A DNA stretch of 64,000 nucleotides, taken from Inquilinus sp. KBS0705. GTDB lineage: Bacteria; Bacteroidota; Bacteroidia; Sphingobacteriales; Sphingobacteriaceae. The stretch is from NCBI GenBank assembly GCA_005938025.2, contig VCCI02000004.1, positions 269,607 through 333,606 on the forward strand, in the 5' to 3' direction. A model generated the notes under the pieces. That model ran no database searches. It was given only the letters and a program-made list of their open reading frames with translations, and had not been told where the DNA came from. Numbering within the stretch: position 1 is the stretch's first letter; the number at the start of each line of letters is the position of its first letter. Shown piece by piece: positions 42,249 to 50,894 of this stretch. The translations under genes and the position numbers were made by a program.

Positions 42249-43136
42249 ATGATCCAACTGCTTACCCCAACCCACTGGAAAGATTACGAGCTGATTGATT
42301 GCGGCGACTTTGAAAAACTGGAGAGGTTTGGTAATATTATACTTATACGCCCCGAGCCACAAGCCGTTTGGAGCAAAGCCCTGCCACAAGCTGAATGGCA
42401 AAAGCTGCACCATATTAAATTTAAAGGCCGCAGCGCTACCGCAGGCGATTGGGTTAAAAAGGACCAAAAAACACCCGACCGCTGGCATATCGAATACAAG
42501 AACAACGATGTTGCTATCAAATTCAGGTTAGGATTAACCTCGTTTAAGCATTTGGGCATCTTCCCGGAGCAAGCTGTAAACTGGGATTACATATCTGATA
42601 ACATCAAAAGATTTAAAACACCTGCCCCTAAAGTGCTTAACCTGTTTGCTTATACAGGCGGTGCATCGTTAATTGCCAAGGCCGCCGGTGCCGATACCAC
42701 ACATGTAGACTCGATAAAACAAGTGGTAACCTGGGCCAACGAAAATCAGGAGTTATCGGGGCTAAAAGATATACGCTGGATGGTAGAGGACGCCCTTAAA
42801 TTTGTAAAGCGCGAGGTAAAACGGGGCAAAACCTATAACGGTATCATTTTAGACCCGCCGGCCTATGGCAACGGCCCCAATGGCGAAAAATGGAAGCTGG
42901 AAGATAACATCAACGAAATGATGAACGATGTAATGCAACTACTCGACCCCGAGGAGCATTTTCTGATATTAAACACTTATTCACTGGGCTTTTCATCGGT
43001 TATTATCGAAAATTTGATCAAACAGGCCTATCCAAAAGTAGAGAATTTAGAGATAGGCGAACTATACCTGCAAGCTACCGCAGGGCCTAAGTTACCCCTT
43101 GGTGTGTTTGGAAAGTTTTATAAAAATAAAAGCTGA
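42249..43136 (+). CDS. Class I SAM-dependent methyltransferase (PF10672-like)
   Basis: 295 aa. The N-terminal region (about 1-110) is the RlmI/RlmK-like substrate-handling part. The Rossmann methyltransferase domain has motif I LNLFAYTGGASLIAKAAGA near 137, an acidic residue at motif II (HVDSIKQ), and the DPPAYG motif (IILDPPAYGNGPNG) near 205, typical of RNA m5C and related base methyltransferases. It also contains the HLGIFPEQAVNW segment typical of this subfamily. Substrate is probably rRNA or tRNA. It is a single gene behind a word-repeat hairpin. Confidence 0.87.
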   Translation: MIQLLTPTHWKDYELIDCGDFEKLERFGNIILIRPEPQAVWSKALPQAEWQKLHHIKFKGRSATAGDWVKKDQKTPDRWHIEYKNNDVAIKFRLGLTSFKHLGIFPEQAVNWDYISDNIKRFKTPAPKVLNLFAYTGGASLIAKAAGADTTHVDSIKQVVTWANENQELSGLKDIRWMVEDALKFVKREVKRGKTYNGIILDPPAYGNGPNGEKWKLEDNINEMMNDVMQLLDPEEHFLILNTYSLGFSSVIIENLIKQAYPKVENLEIGELYLQATAGPKLPLGVFGKFYKNKS

Positions 43137-43241
43137 TTATTGCCCCCTGTTTATATCTTTACAAGCATTATATTTAACCATATATATTAAAATTTACATA
43201 AACTGATAATACATCACACCCACGCCACACCACGCACTTCT

Positions 43242-44306
43242 ATGAAATTTAAAAAAGCATTATTCCCGGTCCTTGTTATATTAATGGCAGTAGCGGTATT
43301 TACCGGTTGCAGCCAAAGCGGTAATAAAACCGCTGATAAAAAACCCGGCGACACCACTTCGACAGCAAAAGCTGAGGACGCGCCAGATACCTTAAGCGTA
43401 AAAAAATCAGACTACCCACCAACAGATAAAGCCCTGTACGACTCGTTACTAAAATTTAATGCGCATGGGGATACCACCGGCAGATGGCCTGTTAAAAACA
43501 CCCCATACCCTTTAGGCGGGGCTATATTGCCTTACAAACGTGTGGTTGCATTTTATGGTAACCTATACTCTAAAAAGATGGGTATACTGGGCGAATTGCC
43601 GCCAAACGAAATGCTTGCCAAGCTAAAAAGCGAAGTCAAGCATTGGGAAAAAGCCGACCCTAAAACCCCGGTACAACCAGCCTTGCATTACATTGCTGTT
43701 GTTGCCCAGGGCGATGGTGGTAAAGATGGCAAATATCGTTACCGTATGCCGTTTAAACAGATAGACAGCGTATTGGTATTAGCCAAAAAAGCCCATGCCA
43801 TTGTGTTTTTAGATGTACAGGTGGCCTTAAGTAACATACGTGCCGAATTGCCGCTTTTCGAGAAATACTTAGAGATGCCACAGGTACACTTCGGTATGGA
43901 CCCTGAGTTTTCTATGAAGGATGGTACCAAACCAGGTAAAAAAATTGGCACTTACGATGCTGACGATATTAACTTTGTAAGTAACTACCTGGCTGGTATT
44001 GTTAAAAAGAATGGTTTGCCGCCAAAGATATTAGTGGTTCACCGCTTTACCAAGAAGATGGTAACCAACTACAAAAACATCAAACTACACCCAGAAGTAC
44101 AGGTGGTAATGGATATGGATGGCTGGGGCGAACCCGACCTGAAGACCGGAACCTACCGCTACTTTATAAACCAGGAGCCGGTACAATTTACAGGCTTTAA
44201 GCTGTTTTATAAAAACGATATCAAAAAGGCACCACACCACATGCTAACACCCGAAGAAGTCTTATCACGCTATAAGCCTTACCCTATTTATATACAATAC
44301 CAGTAA
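43242..44306 (+). CDS. Lipoprotein with TIM-barrel-like pattern, function unknown
   Basis: 354 aa. The lipoprotein signal is MKFKKALFPVLVILMAVAV...TGC, with Cys23 acylated. A low-complexity Lys/Thr/Asp linker follows (to about residue 60). The core contains VVAFYGNLYSKKMGILGEL, then ALHYIAVVAQGDGGKDGKYRYR, IVFLDVQVALSNIRAEL, HFGMDPEFSMKDG, ILVVHRFTKKM and VVMDMDGWGEP. The order of short beta-strands and loops suggests a glycosidase-like barrel. I do not know a described activity. Asp and Glu residues in the FLDV, GMDPEF and MDMDGWGE segments could form an active site. Confidence 0.75.
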   Translation: MKFKKALFPVLVILMAVAVFTGCSQSGNKTADKKPGDTTSTAKAEDAPDTLSVKKSDYPPTDKALYDSLLKFNAHGDTTGRWPVKNTPYPLGGAILPYKRVVAFYGNLYSKKMGILGELPPNEMLAKLKSEVKHWEKADPKTPVQPALHYIAVVAQGDGGKDGKYRYRMPFKQIDSVLVLAKKAHAIVFLDVQVALSNIRAELPLFEKYLEMPQVHFGMDPEFSMKDGTKPGKKIGTYDADDINFVSNYLAGIVKKNGLPPKILVVHRFTKKMVTNYKNIKLHPEVQVVMDMDGWGEPDLKTGTYRYFINQEPVQFTGFKLFYKNDIKKAPHHMLTPEEVLSRYKPYPIYIQYQ

Positions 44307-44338
44307 TTTTAAGGTAAAAGCCTTAAGTTTAAAGTCTC

Positions 44339-44377
44339 AAGTCCCCTGCCAATTAGTTGGGGATTTGGGGCTTTTTT
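44339..44377 (+). terminator. Probable terminator in a word-repeat region
   Basis: A CCCC (44343-44346) to GGGG (44359-44362, or the 44367-44370 run) stem, reinforced by CCAA/TTGG, is followed by six T's (44372-44377). The preceding 44308-44340 region contains near-repeats of AAGTCTCAAG-like words. Confidence 0.5.
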
Positions 44378-44392
44378 AATTCAATTATAACA

Positions 44393-45355
44393 ATGATCAA
44401 ATGGGGTATTATAGGTTGCGGGCGTATAGCGCATAGGTTTATGCAGGGTTTGCAAGCCTTGCCTGGTAACGTGCTTACAGCCTCGTGGTCGCGCAGGGCC
44501 GAGACGGTGGATGCTTTTACTGCCCAATATGGCGGCGCGGCCTGTAGCAGCGTTAACGAGCTGCTAAACAGCGATATTGACGCCGTATACATTGCCACCC
44601 TACCCGATAGCCACGCCGCGTACAGCATACAGGCCCTTAACGCCGGCAAGCATGTACTTTGCGAGAAACCCGCCACTATTAACCTGCTACAGTTAAACGA
44701 GGTACTGGCCGTAGCCAAAGCCAGCGGACTGCTTTTTATGGAGGGTATGAAACCACCCTTTTACCCCTTGTATACCAAACTGAAGGACTACCTACAACAC
44801 GACCCTATTGGCCCTGTGGGTTACGTAAGGGCGGGATCCTCGGTAGCGGATATAAGCCGCGACCACCCCAACTTTAGCTACGAACTGGCCGGCGGCAGCC
44901 TGATGGGCATAGGCATATACGAGGCCTTTTTAGCTATAGACTGGTTGGGCGAGACCCTTGATGTGCAAACCATGGCCAGGTTTAGCGGCATGCCTATTGA
45001 CATGTTCGCGGTGTTTCAAACCTTGCATACGGGTGGGTATGCGCAGCTTTATGCCGGGTTTGACCTGCATGGCAAGGGCGATGCTTTAATATGCGGCACA
45101 CTGGGACATATTACCATACACAAAAACTGGTGGAACCCCGCCAAAGCCACTATTAGCTACTTAGATGGCCGTACCGTAGTGTTAGATGAGCCCTTTACCG
45201 CCGGGGGCCTCAACTACGAGATAGCCCATTTTTGCGATCTTATTAAAACGGGGCAGACGGAAAGCCCCATCATTACGCACCAACTATCTCGGCAGATGAT
45301 AGGGATGATAGACGAGACCCGCAGGCAAATAGGGCTGAAATTTATTGGCGAGTAG
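44393..45355 (+). CDS. Gfo/Idh/MocA-family oxidoreductase
   Basis: 320 aa from ATG 44393 (MIKWGIIGCGRIAHRFMQGL). The Rossmann motif GxGxxA is WGIIGCGRIA, and the family EKP motif is HVLCEKPATI near residue 97 (EKP, with the Lys contributing to catalysis). The C-terminal alpha/beta domain contains DHPNFSYELAGGSLMGIGIYE (GGxLxDxGxY type) near 165. It is an NAD(P)-dependent dehydrogenase of a sugar, inositol or dihydrodiol. It is cytoplasmic, with no signal. It stands alone, so no pathway can be assigned. Confidence 0.88.
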   Translation: MIKWGIIGCGRIAHRFMQGLQALPGNVLTASWSRRAETVDAFTAQYGGAACSSVNELLNSDIDAVYIATLPDSHAAYSIQALNAGKHVLCEKPATINLLQLNEVLAVAKASGLLFMEGMKPPFYPLYTKLKDYLQHDPIGPVGYVRAGSSVADISRDHPNFSYELAGGSLMGIGIYEAFLAIDWLGETLDVQTMARFSGMPIDMFAVFQTLHTGGYAQLYAGFDLHGKGDALICGTLGHITIHKNWWNPAKATISYLDGRTVVLDEPFTAGGLNYEIAHFCDLIKTGQTESPIITHQLSRQMIGMIDETRRQIGLKFIGE

Positions 45356-45606
45356 CCTCATTCGTTCCCCTGTGTGATTTTTTGTTTTTTATTGCTTTAT
45401 TTTTGAGACGCTGCTTAGCGGTTTTCCATTTTTTTGTTGTGCCCTGGTTTACTAATATAAAATTTAAAACCATATATCCTAACCATCATTTTGGTTTTTG
45501 AATTTGCCAGGGTATTGGCCGCCTAAAAAGTTAGTGACAAAACGGTGTCACGAAATGTTTTAATATTTATGTCGAAATTTGTAATGGAGGTACGGGTAAA
45601 ACAAAA

Positions 45607-45630
45607 AGAGACGCGAAGTATCGCGTCTCT
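45607..45630 (-). terminator. Terminator for the parA-lepB operon
   Basis: A 10-bp perfect stem (45607-45616 with 45621-45630) with an AGTA loop is followed on the minus strand by a T-rich run (45602-45607 side). It lies about 27 bases past the lepB stop. The 301-bp convergent gap 45356-45656 otherwise holds only T-rich stretches and no gene. Confidence 0.8.
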
Positions 45631-45656
45631 ACATTATATCATAAATTCGAAATACC

Positions 45657-46787
45657 TTAATGGATGCCCCTGAATATACGGCTCCAGCGTATTTTGCCAA
45701 GGAAGGATGCGTTATCGTCCCAGCTCATCCAGATGAACAGGGCCTTGCCTACTATGTGGTCTTCGGGTACAAAGCCCCAGTAGCGCGAGTCGGCCGAGTC
45801 GTGGCGGTTATCGCCCATCATCCAGTAATAGTTCATTTTAAAGGTGTAGCTATCGGCTTTTTTGCCGTTTATCAGCACTTCGCCGTTCACTATCTGTAGC
45901 TTGTTGCCCTCGTAAACCTCAATGGCGCGGCCATAAACAGGCAGGGTTAGGCTATCCAGTTTTACCGTCCAGCCTTTTTTAGGGATAATGATAGGACCAT
46001 AGTTATCTACGTTCCAGTCAAAATCCTTGTTTTTGGGGTCTAACTTATATTTTGGGTAAGCCGCCGGGAAAACCGGGTTAAACGGATCGGCAACACCGGG
46101 TGCTTTGGTATTAGGGGTGATAGATTTTACGTTAGAGTAGCCTTTTAAAGCTGCCGCGGCAGCCTTGGTCATCGTTGGCGATGCTACGTTGTCGTAGTTA
46201 GATACTTCAAGGTCCTGCAGTATTTGGGGGTTAACTTCCATGCCATTGGTAACAATGCTGTAATCGGTTTGCTCGCCGGGTGGGTTTGGCGCGGCTTTAC
46301 CGTTGATATAGACTTGCGCGTTTATTAAACGCAGGGTATCACCGGGGGCACCCTGGCAGCGTTTTATATAATTTTCGCGTTTATCAACAGGGCGGTAAAA
46401 AGGCGAATCGGCTTCCATTGGGTAGTTAAACACTACTACATCGCCCTTTTTAACTTCGCTTAAACCGGGTAGGCGGTAGTAAGGCAGCTCCCATCCGTCC
46501 CAATATGCCTTGGTATTTATAAGCGGCATGGTATGGTGCGCAAACGGGAAGGCAATAGGTGTCATGGGGGTGCGGGCACCGTAGTTTACCTTGCTTACAA
46601 ACAAAAAGTCGCCTACTAAAAGCGAGCGTTCCATTGATGGTGTAGGTATGGTATAAGCTTCGATAAATAAGGTGCGTATAAGCGTAGCGGCAATAACAGC
46701 AAAAATAATGGCATCGGCCCACTCGCGGCCCGCGCTTTTCTTTTTGCTTTTGTCTTTATCCTTCTTGGTCCAGAATTTCCAGTTCAT
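45657..46787 (-). CDS. lepB: Signal peptidase I
   Basis: 376 aa, the enlarged form found in Bacteroidota. It cleaves signal peptides at the outer face of the inner membrane. One N-terminal helix (WADAIIFAVIAATLIRTLFI). The catalytic Ser is in PTPSMERSLLVGDFLFVSK near residue 56, and the catalytic Lys in RENYIKRCQGAPGDTLRL near 141. The domain D motif is YYWMMGDNRHDSADSRYWG near 335. A large insertion (about 160-290) between the Lys box and the final motif is normal in this phylum. It follows dapB by 20 bases as the last gene of the operon parA-parB-DUF5683-dapB-lepB. Confidence 0.95.
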   Translation of the reverse strand: MNWKFWTKKDKDKSKKKSAGREWADAIIFAVIAATLIRTLFIEAYTIPTPSMERSLLVGDFLFVSKVNYGARTPMTPIAFPFAHHTMPLINTKAYWDGWELPYYRLPGLSEVKKGDVVVFNYPMEADSPFYRPVDKRENYIKRCQGAPGDTLRLINAQVYINGKAAPNPPGEQTDYSIVTNGMEVNPQILQDLEVSNYDNVASPTMTKAAAAALKGYSNVKSITPNTKAPGVADPFNPVFPAAYPKYKLDPKNKDFDWNVDNYGPIIIPKKGWTVKLDSLTLPVYGRAIEVYEGNKLQIVNGEVLINGKKADSYTFKMNYYWMMGDNRHDSADSRYWGFVPEDHIVGKALFIWMSWDDNASFLGKIRWSRIFRGIH

Positions 46788-46807
46788 TAGTTATTTAATA
46801 TTATGTA

Positions 46808-47554
46808 TTACTTATTAAAATCAAACATATCTTCAACAGAATAAAAGCCTTTTCTATCCTTTATCCATTCGGCAGCCAGTACCGCGCCCAAGGCAAAACC
46901 ATTACGGTTATGCGCAGTGTGCTTAAACTCGATGGTATCTACCTCGCTGTCGTATATCACGGTATGGGTGCCGGGCACGCTATCAATACGGTGCGATTCT
47001 ATCAACAACTGGTTGGCGGCCAGGTTGTCATCTGCCACGGCATCGCCGCTTAAAACGTTTACCCAATCTTTTTTACTATCCAGGTTATCAATAATGCCCT
47101 CGGCAATGGTAATAGCCGTACCGCTTGGCGAATCGAGCTTTTGGGTATGATGAATTTCTTCTACCTGTACATCGTAATAAGGGTAGTTGTTCATCAGTTT
47201 GGCCAATATACGGTTTACATGAAAAAATATGTTTACCCCAACACTAAAGTTGGTAGCGTATATAAACGAGCTTTTGCCGTATTCGCATTGTTCTTTTATC
47301 TGCGCCAGCTCGTGGTGCCAGCCGGTAGTGCCCACCACTACAGGTACGCCTGCCTTAAAGCAGCTTTCAATGTTACCCAAAACGGTTGATGGGGTGCTAA
47401 ATTCAATGGCTACATCGGCCTTTTGCAGGTTTTCGGTAGTCAGCTCCTCCAGGTTGCTGTAATCTATCTTTAAAACAATTTCGTGTTTGCGGTCGTGGGC
47501 TATCTTTTCGATGATCTTACCCATTTTGCCGTACCCTAATAATGCGATCTTCAT
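46808..47554 (-). CDS. dapB: 4-hydroxy-tetrahydrodipicolinate reductase
   Basis: 248 aa. It reduces HTPA to tetrahydrodipicolinate in the DAP/lysine pathway feeding peptidoglycan. The NAD(P) motif is IALLGYGKMGKIIEKIA at the start. The active-site motif is VEEIHHTQKLDSPSGTAI (E[IL]HHxxKxDxPSGTA) near residue 135. The shortened N-terminal loop fits the Bacteroidota version. It is co-transcribed with DUF5683 (27-base gap) and lepB. Confidence 0.95.
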   Translation of the reverse strand: MKIALLGYGKMGKIIEKIAHDRKHEIVLKIDYSNLEELTTENLQKADVAIEFSTPSTVLGNIESCFKAGVPVVVGTTGWHHELAQIKEQCEYGKSSFIYATNFSVGVNIFFHVNRILAKLMNNYPYYDVQVEEIHHTQKLDSPSGTAITIAEGIIDNLDSKKDWVNVLSGDAVADDNLAANQLLIESHRIDSVPGTHTVIYDSEVDTIEFKHTAHNRNGFALGAVLAAEWIKDRKGFYSVEDMFDFNK

Positions 47555-47580
47555 TAAAATATTATAAGCTACGCGGTTAA

Positions 47581-48273
47581 TTAAAGTGTAAAGGTAATTT
47601 TTATAGCCGGAATAAATGCACTGCTAAAATTTGCAGCATACATGGGCTGGCCTATAAGGCCGGGAGTAACTTTAAACGACAGGTTATCATCAACAGTATA
47701 CGCATTAATAAACTTGGCATCAATGTAGGCATCAATGGCTTGTATGCCCCAAAAGCCAATTACACCCAGCATACCTAAAGTGCGGTTGCGCAGGTACCCG
47801 TCTGATGCATCGGCAAGGGCCTGGTAACCCACTCCGTTATATTTTTCGTATTCGGCCTTATACTTTATATAATCGTTATAATACAAGCCACCTTTTACCG
47901 GCACATTCCCTGTTTTAACAATGCGGGCCAGGGCCAAAAATTCTTTATAGTACTGTTGGTTATACACAATAACCCAGGCCAACGAGCCAAGGCCGGCATA
48001 AACAAGCGGCACTTTCCAATATTTGCGGTTATAAACCTGCCCCCAGCCGGGTATCATTAACGACCGCTTTACGGCAAGGCTGGGTATATGCGTACTATCG
48101 GGGTGGTATTGCTTTTCCTTTTTTGCAGGCGGGGCAAATGTTTTGGGCATGGTAACCGGCGCGGGGTTAACCTTTTTGGTAATAACCGTATCTTTTTTTA
48201 AGCTATCGGGTGTTTGCGCCAGGGTAATGGCAGCAAAACTTAATAAAAATACGGTTAAAAAGGCTTTAAGCAT
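47581..48273 (-). CDS. DUF5683 membrane protein
   Basis: 230 aa from ATG 48273 (the upstream TTG at 48282 is rejected because it would overlap parB). A signal peptide (MLKAFLTVFLLSFAAITLAQ) is followed by a basic Pro/Lys region, then the DUF5683 core RSLMIPGWGQVYNRKYWKVP near 73 and membrane segments LVYAGLGSLAWVIVYN and GMLGVIGFWGIQAIDAYID. The pattern P-G-W-G-Q-x-Y-N-x-x-Y is diagnostic. It sits 2 bases after parB. The role is unknown, but the order parA-parB-DUF5683-dapB-lepB is frequent in Bacteroidota. Confidence 0.88.
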   Translation of the reverse strand: MLKAFLTVFLLSFAAITLAQTPDSLKKDTVITKKVNPAPVTMPKTFAPPAKKEKQYHPDSTHIPSLAVKRSLMIPGWGQVYNRKYWKVPLVYAGLGSLAWVIVYNQQYYKEFLALARIVKTGNVPVKGGLYYNDYIKYKAEYEKYNGVGYQALADASDGYLRNRTLGMLGVIGFWGIQAIDAYIDAKFINAYTVDDNLSFKVTPGLIGQPMYAANFSSAFIPAIKITFTL

Positions 48274-48275
48274 GT

Positions 48276-49193
48276 TTACCAATCCAGCATTTCCAGTATA
48301 CGGCCCAGATCATCTTCTGATAGGAACGGAATTTCTATTGATCCATTGCCTTGCGCGCCAACTTTAAGCTTTACCCTGGTGCTAAATTTTGATTGCAGGT
48401 CGTCCTGAATTTTTTGCAGCTGAAAAGACAGCGTTTCGGGCTGTTTGCCTTCCTTTTTTTGTGGGGCACGCTGTATATCTCTAACCAGTTCCTCTACCTT
48501 ACGTACAGACAGGCCCTGCTTAACTATTTGCTGATGGATGTATAGCTGCGTAGCGGGGTCGTCAACGGCCAATAGCGCCTTGGCATGGCCCATGCTAATT
48601 TCGCCATCGCGCAGGGATACCTGTATAGTTGGCGGCAATTTTAACAACCTTAAGTAGTTGGTAACGGTCGATCTGTTTTTGCTTACGCGATCGCCCAGTT
48701 CTTCCTGTTTAAGACTTAGCTCCTCAATCATCCGCTGAAAGCTTAGGGCTACCTCAATAGCGTTCAGATCTTCGCGCTGTATGTTCTCTATAAGGGCCAT
48801 TTCCAGCATTTGCTGGTCGTTGGCGCTGCGCACATAAGCCGGTATTTGCGTAAGTCCGGCCAGTTTTGAGGCACGCAGCCTGCGTTCGCCCGATATTAAC
48901 TGGTACGAGTGGGCGTTTACGCGCCTTACTGTAATAGGCTGTATAAGGCCCTGCAGTTTAATAGAGGCCGATAGATCGGCCAATGCCTGCTCATCAAATT
49001 CGGTACGCGGCTGAAAAGGGTTTACCTCTATCTCGCTTATCTGTATCTCGTTTACCGATCCTAAGCTATCCAACTCCGATACCTGGCTGGCCTTAGTACT
49101 GGTATTACTGTATTTATTAGGGTTTACGCTGGCCGAATCATTTAACAAGGCGCTTAACCCTTTGCCGAGTGCGTTTCTTTTTTCTGTACTCAT
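48276..49193 (-). CDS. parB: Chromosome-partitioning protein ParB
   Basis: 305 aa. The N-terminal KRNALGKGLSALLND segment contains the Lys/Arg-rich ParA-activating region. The CTPase/ParB nuclease-like box is EVNPFQPRTEFDEQALADL near residue 58, with GERRLRASKLAGL (GERRxRA) near 101. The HTH is in LSLKQEELGDRVSKNRSTV near 155. The C-terminal dimer domain ends at ILEMLDW. It binds parS, loads SMC and works with ParA. No parS-like palindrome was found in this window. It is 6 bases after parA. Confidence 0.95.
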   Translation of the reverse strand: MSTEKRNALGKGLSALLNDSASVNPNKYSNTSTKASQVSELDSLGSVNEIQISEIEVNPFQPRTEFDEQALADLSASIKLQGLIQPITVRRVNAHSYQLISGERRLRASKLAGLTQIPAYVRSANDQQMLEMALIENIQREDLNAIEVALSFQRMIEELSLKQEELGDRVSKNRSTVTNYLRLLKLPPTIQVSLRDGEISMGHAKALLAVDDPATQLYIHQQIVKQGLSVRKVEELVRDIQRAPQKKEGKQPETLSFQLQKIQDDLQSKFSTRVKLKVGAQGNGSIEIPFLSEDDLGRILEMLDW

Positions 49194-49199
49194 AATAGG

Positions 49200-50003
49200 T
49201 TAAACTGTTTCGGTAGTGGCCAAAGCTTCATCTTTAACCAGGCCGTTTTTGCGTACAATTTCGCGGGCCAGGTTAAGGTAATTTACCGCGCCCTTGCAAT
49301 TGGCATCGTGCATAATTACCGATACGCCAAAGCTTGGCGCTTCGCTTAAGCGGGTGTTGCGTTGTATAATGGTATCAAACACCATGTCTTCAAAATGCGT
49401 GCGCACCTCGTCAACCACCTGGTTAGATAGTCTTAGCCTTACATCGTACATGGTTAACAATATCCCCTCAATTTGCAGGGCGGTATTTAAACGCGATTGT
49501 ACAATTTTAATAGTGTTTAACAATTTGCCCAATCCCTCTAACGCAAAATACTCGCATTGTACGGGTATGATAACCGAGTCGGCAGCGGTAAGGGCGTTTA
49601 TGGTAATTAAACCCAACGATGGCGAGCAATCTATTATAATAAAATCGTACTCATCGCGTATGCTTTCTAAAACGGCTTTCATTTTATACTCGCGGTTGGG
49701 CAGGTTTATCATTTCTATCTCGGCCCCTACCAGGTCAATATGCGCGGGTAGCAGGTCAAGGTTTGGGGTATCTGTTTTCTGGATAGCATCATGGGGGTTA
49801 ATATCGTTGATGATACACTCGTATATGCTATTTTTTATGTTGCGCGGGTCGAAACCAATGCCCGAAGTTGAGTTGGCCTGCGGGTCGGCATCTACCAGTA
49901 AAGTTCTGTATTCCAATACGGCTAAGCTTGCAGCCAGGTTAATTGATGATGTAGTTTTTCCGACGCCACCCTTTTGATTGGCTAAAGCAATAATTTTACT
50001 CAT
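49200..50003 (-). CDS. parA: Chromosome-partitioning ATPase ParA/Soj
   Basis: 267 aa. The deviant Walker A is NQKGGVGKTTSSINLA at residues 8-23, with Walker A' in LLVDADPQANSTSG near 40 and Walker B FIIIDCSPSLGLIT near 115. It binds DNA non-specifically as an ATP dimer and moves ParB/parS complexes. It is the first gene of a five-gene operon. The 311-bp upstream region contains word-repeat hairpins (50158-50304) shared with the divergent FMN reductase gene. Confidence 0.96.
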   Translation of the reverse strand: MSKIIALANQKGGVGKTTSSINLAASLAVLEYRTLLVDADPQANSTSGIGFDPRNIKNSIYECIINDINPHDAIQKTDTPNLDLLPAHIDLVGAEIEMINLPNREYKMKAVLESIRDEYDFIIIDCSPSLGLITINALTAADSVIIPVQCEYFALEGLGKLLNTIKIVQSRLNTALQIEGILLTMYDVRLRLSNQVVDEVRTHFEDMVFDTIIQRNTRLSEAPSFGVSVIMHDANCKGAVNYLNLAREIVRKNGLVKDEALATTETV

Positions 50004-50157
50004 TCTATATCTCCAAAAATTTTTATCTGCGGTTTATTGTAACGAAAAACCAAAGCATTAATTTTTATGTTTGTAGTGTTTTTCTGTCCGCCGCTAAAGA
50101 TACGGATTTTAATAATTCCGAAATCCACAGTAAACGGCAACTTACAAACAAAATATT

Positions 50158-50304
50158 GAAGGATTGAGGGATTGAATTAGCGAATTATTGATTTAATGAA
50201 TTATTGATTTGTTTTGATATACATTTCAAAAGTTTAGTTTAATAAAAAACTCAATAATTCAATCCTTCTATAATTAATTCAATAACTCCATCATTCAATA
50301 ATTC
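50158..50304. repeat. Word-repeat hairpin cluster between parA and the FMN reductase
   Basis: GAAGGATTGA (50158-50167) pairs exactly with 50259-50268, and GAATTATTGA (50182-50191) pairs with both 50251-50260 and 50295-50304. The two arms are built from the words ATTGA, GAATTATTG and their complements, with variation. The remainder of the 50004-50314 gap shows no gene and no clear -7 box. Confidence 0.65.
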
Positions 50305-50314
50305 AATAATTAAC

Positions 50315-50836
50315 ATGGTCACTATCATAGCATCTACTAACCGCCCCGGCAGTTCCACCTTAAAAGTGGCCCAGTATTATCAAAACCGGATGGCGCAAAA
50401 AGGCCAGCAAAGTACGCTGCTATCTTTAGCCGGGCTCCCTCCCAACCTGATACAAACCGACCTGTACGGCAAACGCAGCCCCGAATTTGAAAAGATACAG
50501 GAGCTGATAACCGCTACCCAAAAGTTTATATTTATAATACCCGAGTACAATGGCAGTTTCCCGGGGGTGCTGAAGGTTTTTATTGACGCTTGCAGCTTCC
50601 CCGAAAGCTTTTACGATAAAAAAGCCGCGCTGGTGGGTATATCATCGGGCAAATACGGCAACATCCGCGGCATAGACCACTTTACCGGGGTTTGCCACTA
50701 CTTACACCTTAATGTAATGGCGCTAAAAATACACATCCCCAACATACGTAAAGAGGTAGATGTAGCCGGTGCCCTAACCGCCGAAGATACCCTGCGATAC
50801 ACTGATGAACAGATAGATAAGTTCATAAAGTTTTAG
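50315..50836 (+). CDS. NADPH-dependent FMN reductase-like flavoprotein
   Basis: 173 aa. The start MVTIIASTNRPGSSTLKVAQ carries the FMN phosphate loop (ASTNRPGS). FIIPEYNGSFPGVLKVFIDA near residue 72 is the EYN(G/x)S(F/x)PG motif diagnostic of the FMN_red family, and KAALVGISSGKYGNIRGID near 107 follows. The fold is flavodoxin-like and cytoplasmic. It reduces FMN, quinones or azo compounds with NAD(P)H. It is divergent from parA, with a word-repeat cluster in its upstream region. Confidence 0.88.
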   Translation: MVTIIASTNRPGSSTLKVAQYYQNRMAQKGQQSTLLSLAGLPPNLIQTDLYGKRSPEFEKIQELITATQKFIFIIPEYNGSFPGVLKVFIDACSFPESFYDKKAALVGISSGKYGNIRGIDHFTGVCHYLHLNVMALKIHIPNIRKEVDVAGALTAEDTLRYTDEQIDKFIKF

Positions 50837-50894
50837 GTTATCCCCTATTCAATAATATTTATTTATCTTCACCCATACTATTTAATACTATTTG

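Noticed and set aside
49294..49977. Plus-strand open frame of 227 codons opposite parA
   Set aside because: ParA motifs on the minus strand are decisive; the plus frame has no family features.
48276..50314. Origin of replication or parS next to parAB
   Set aside because: No parS-like palindrome, DnaA-box cluster or origin gene was found; the operon alone does not prove an origin.
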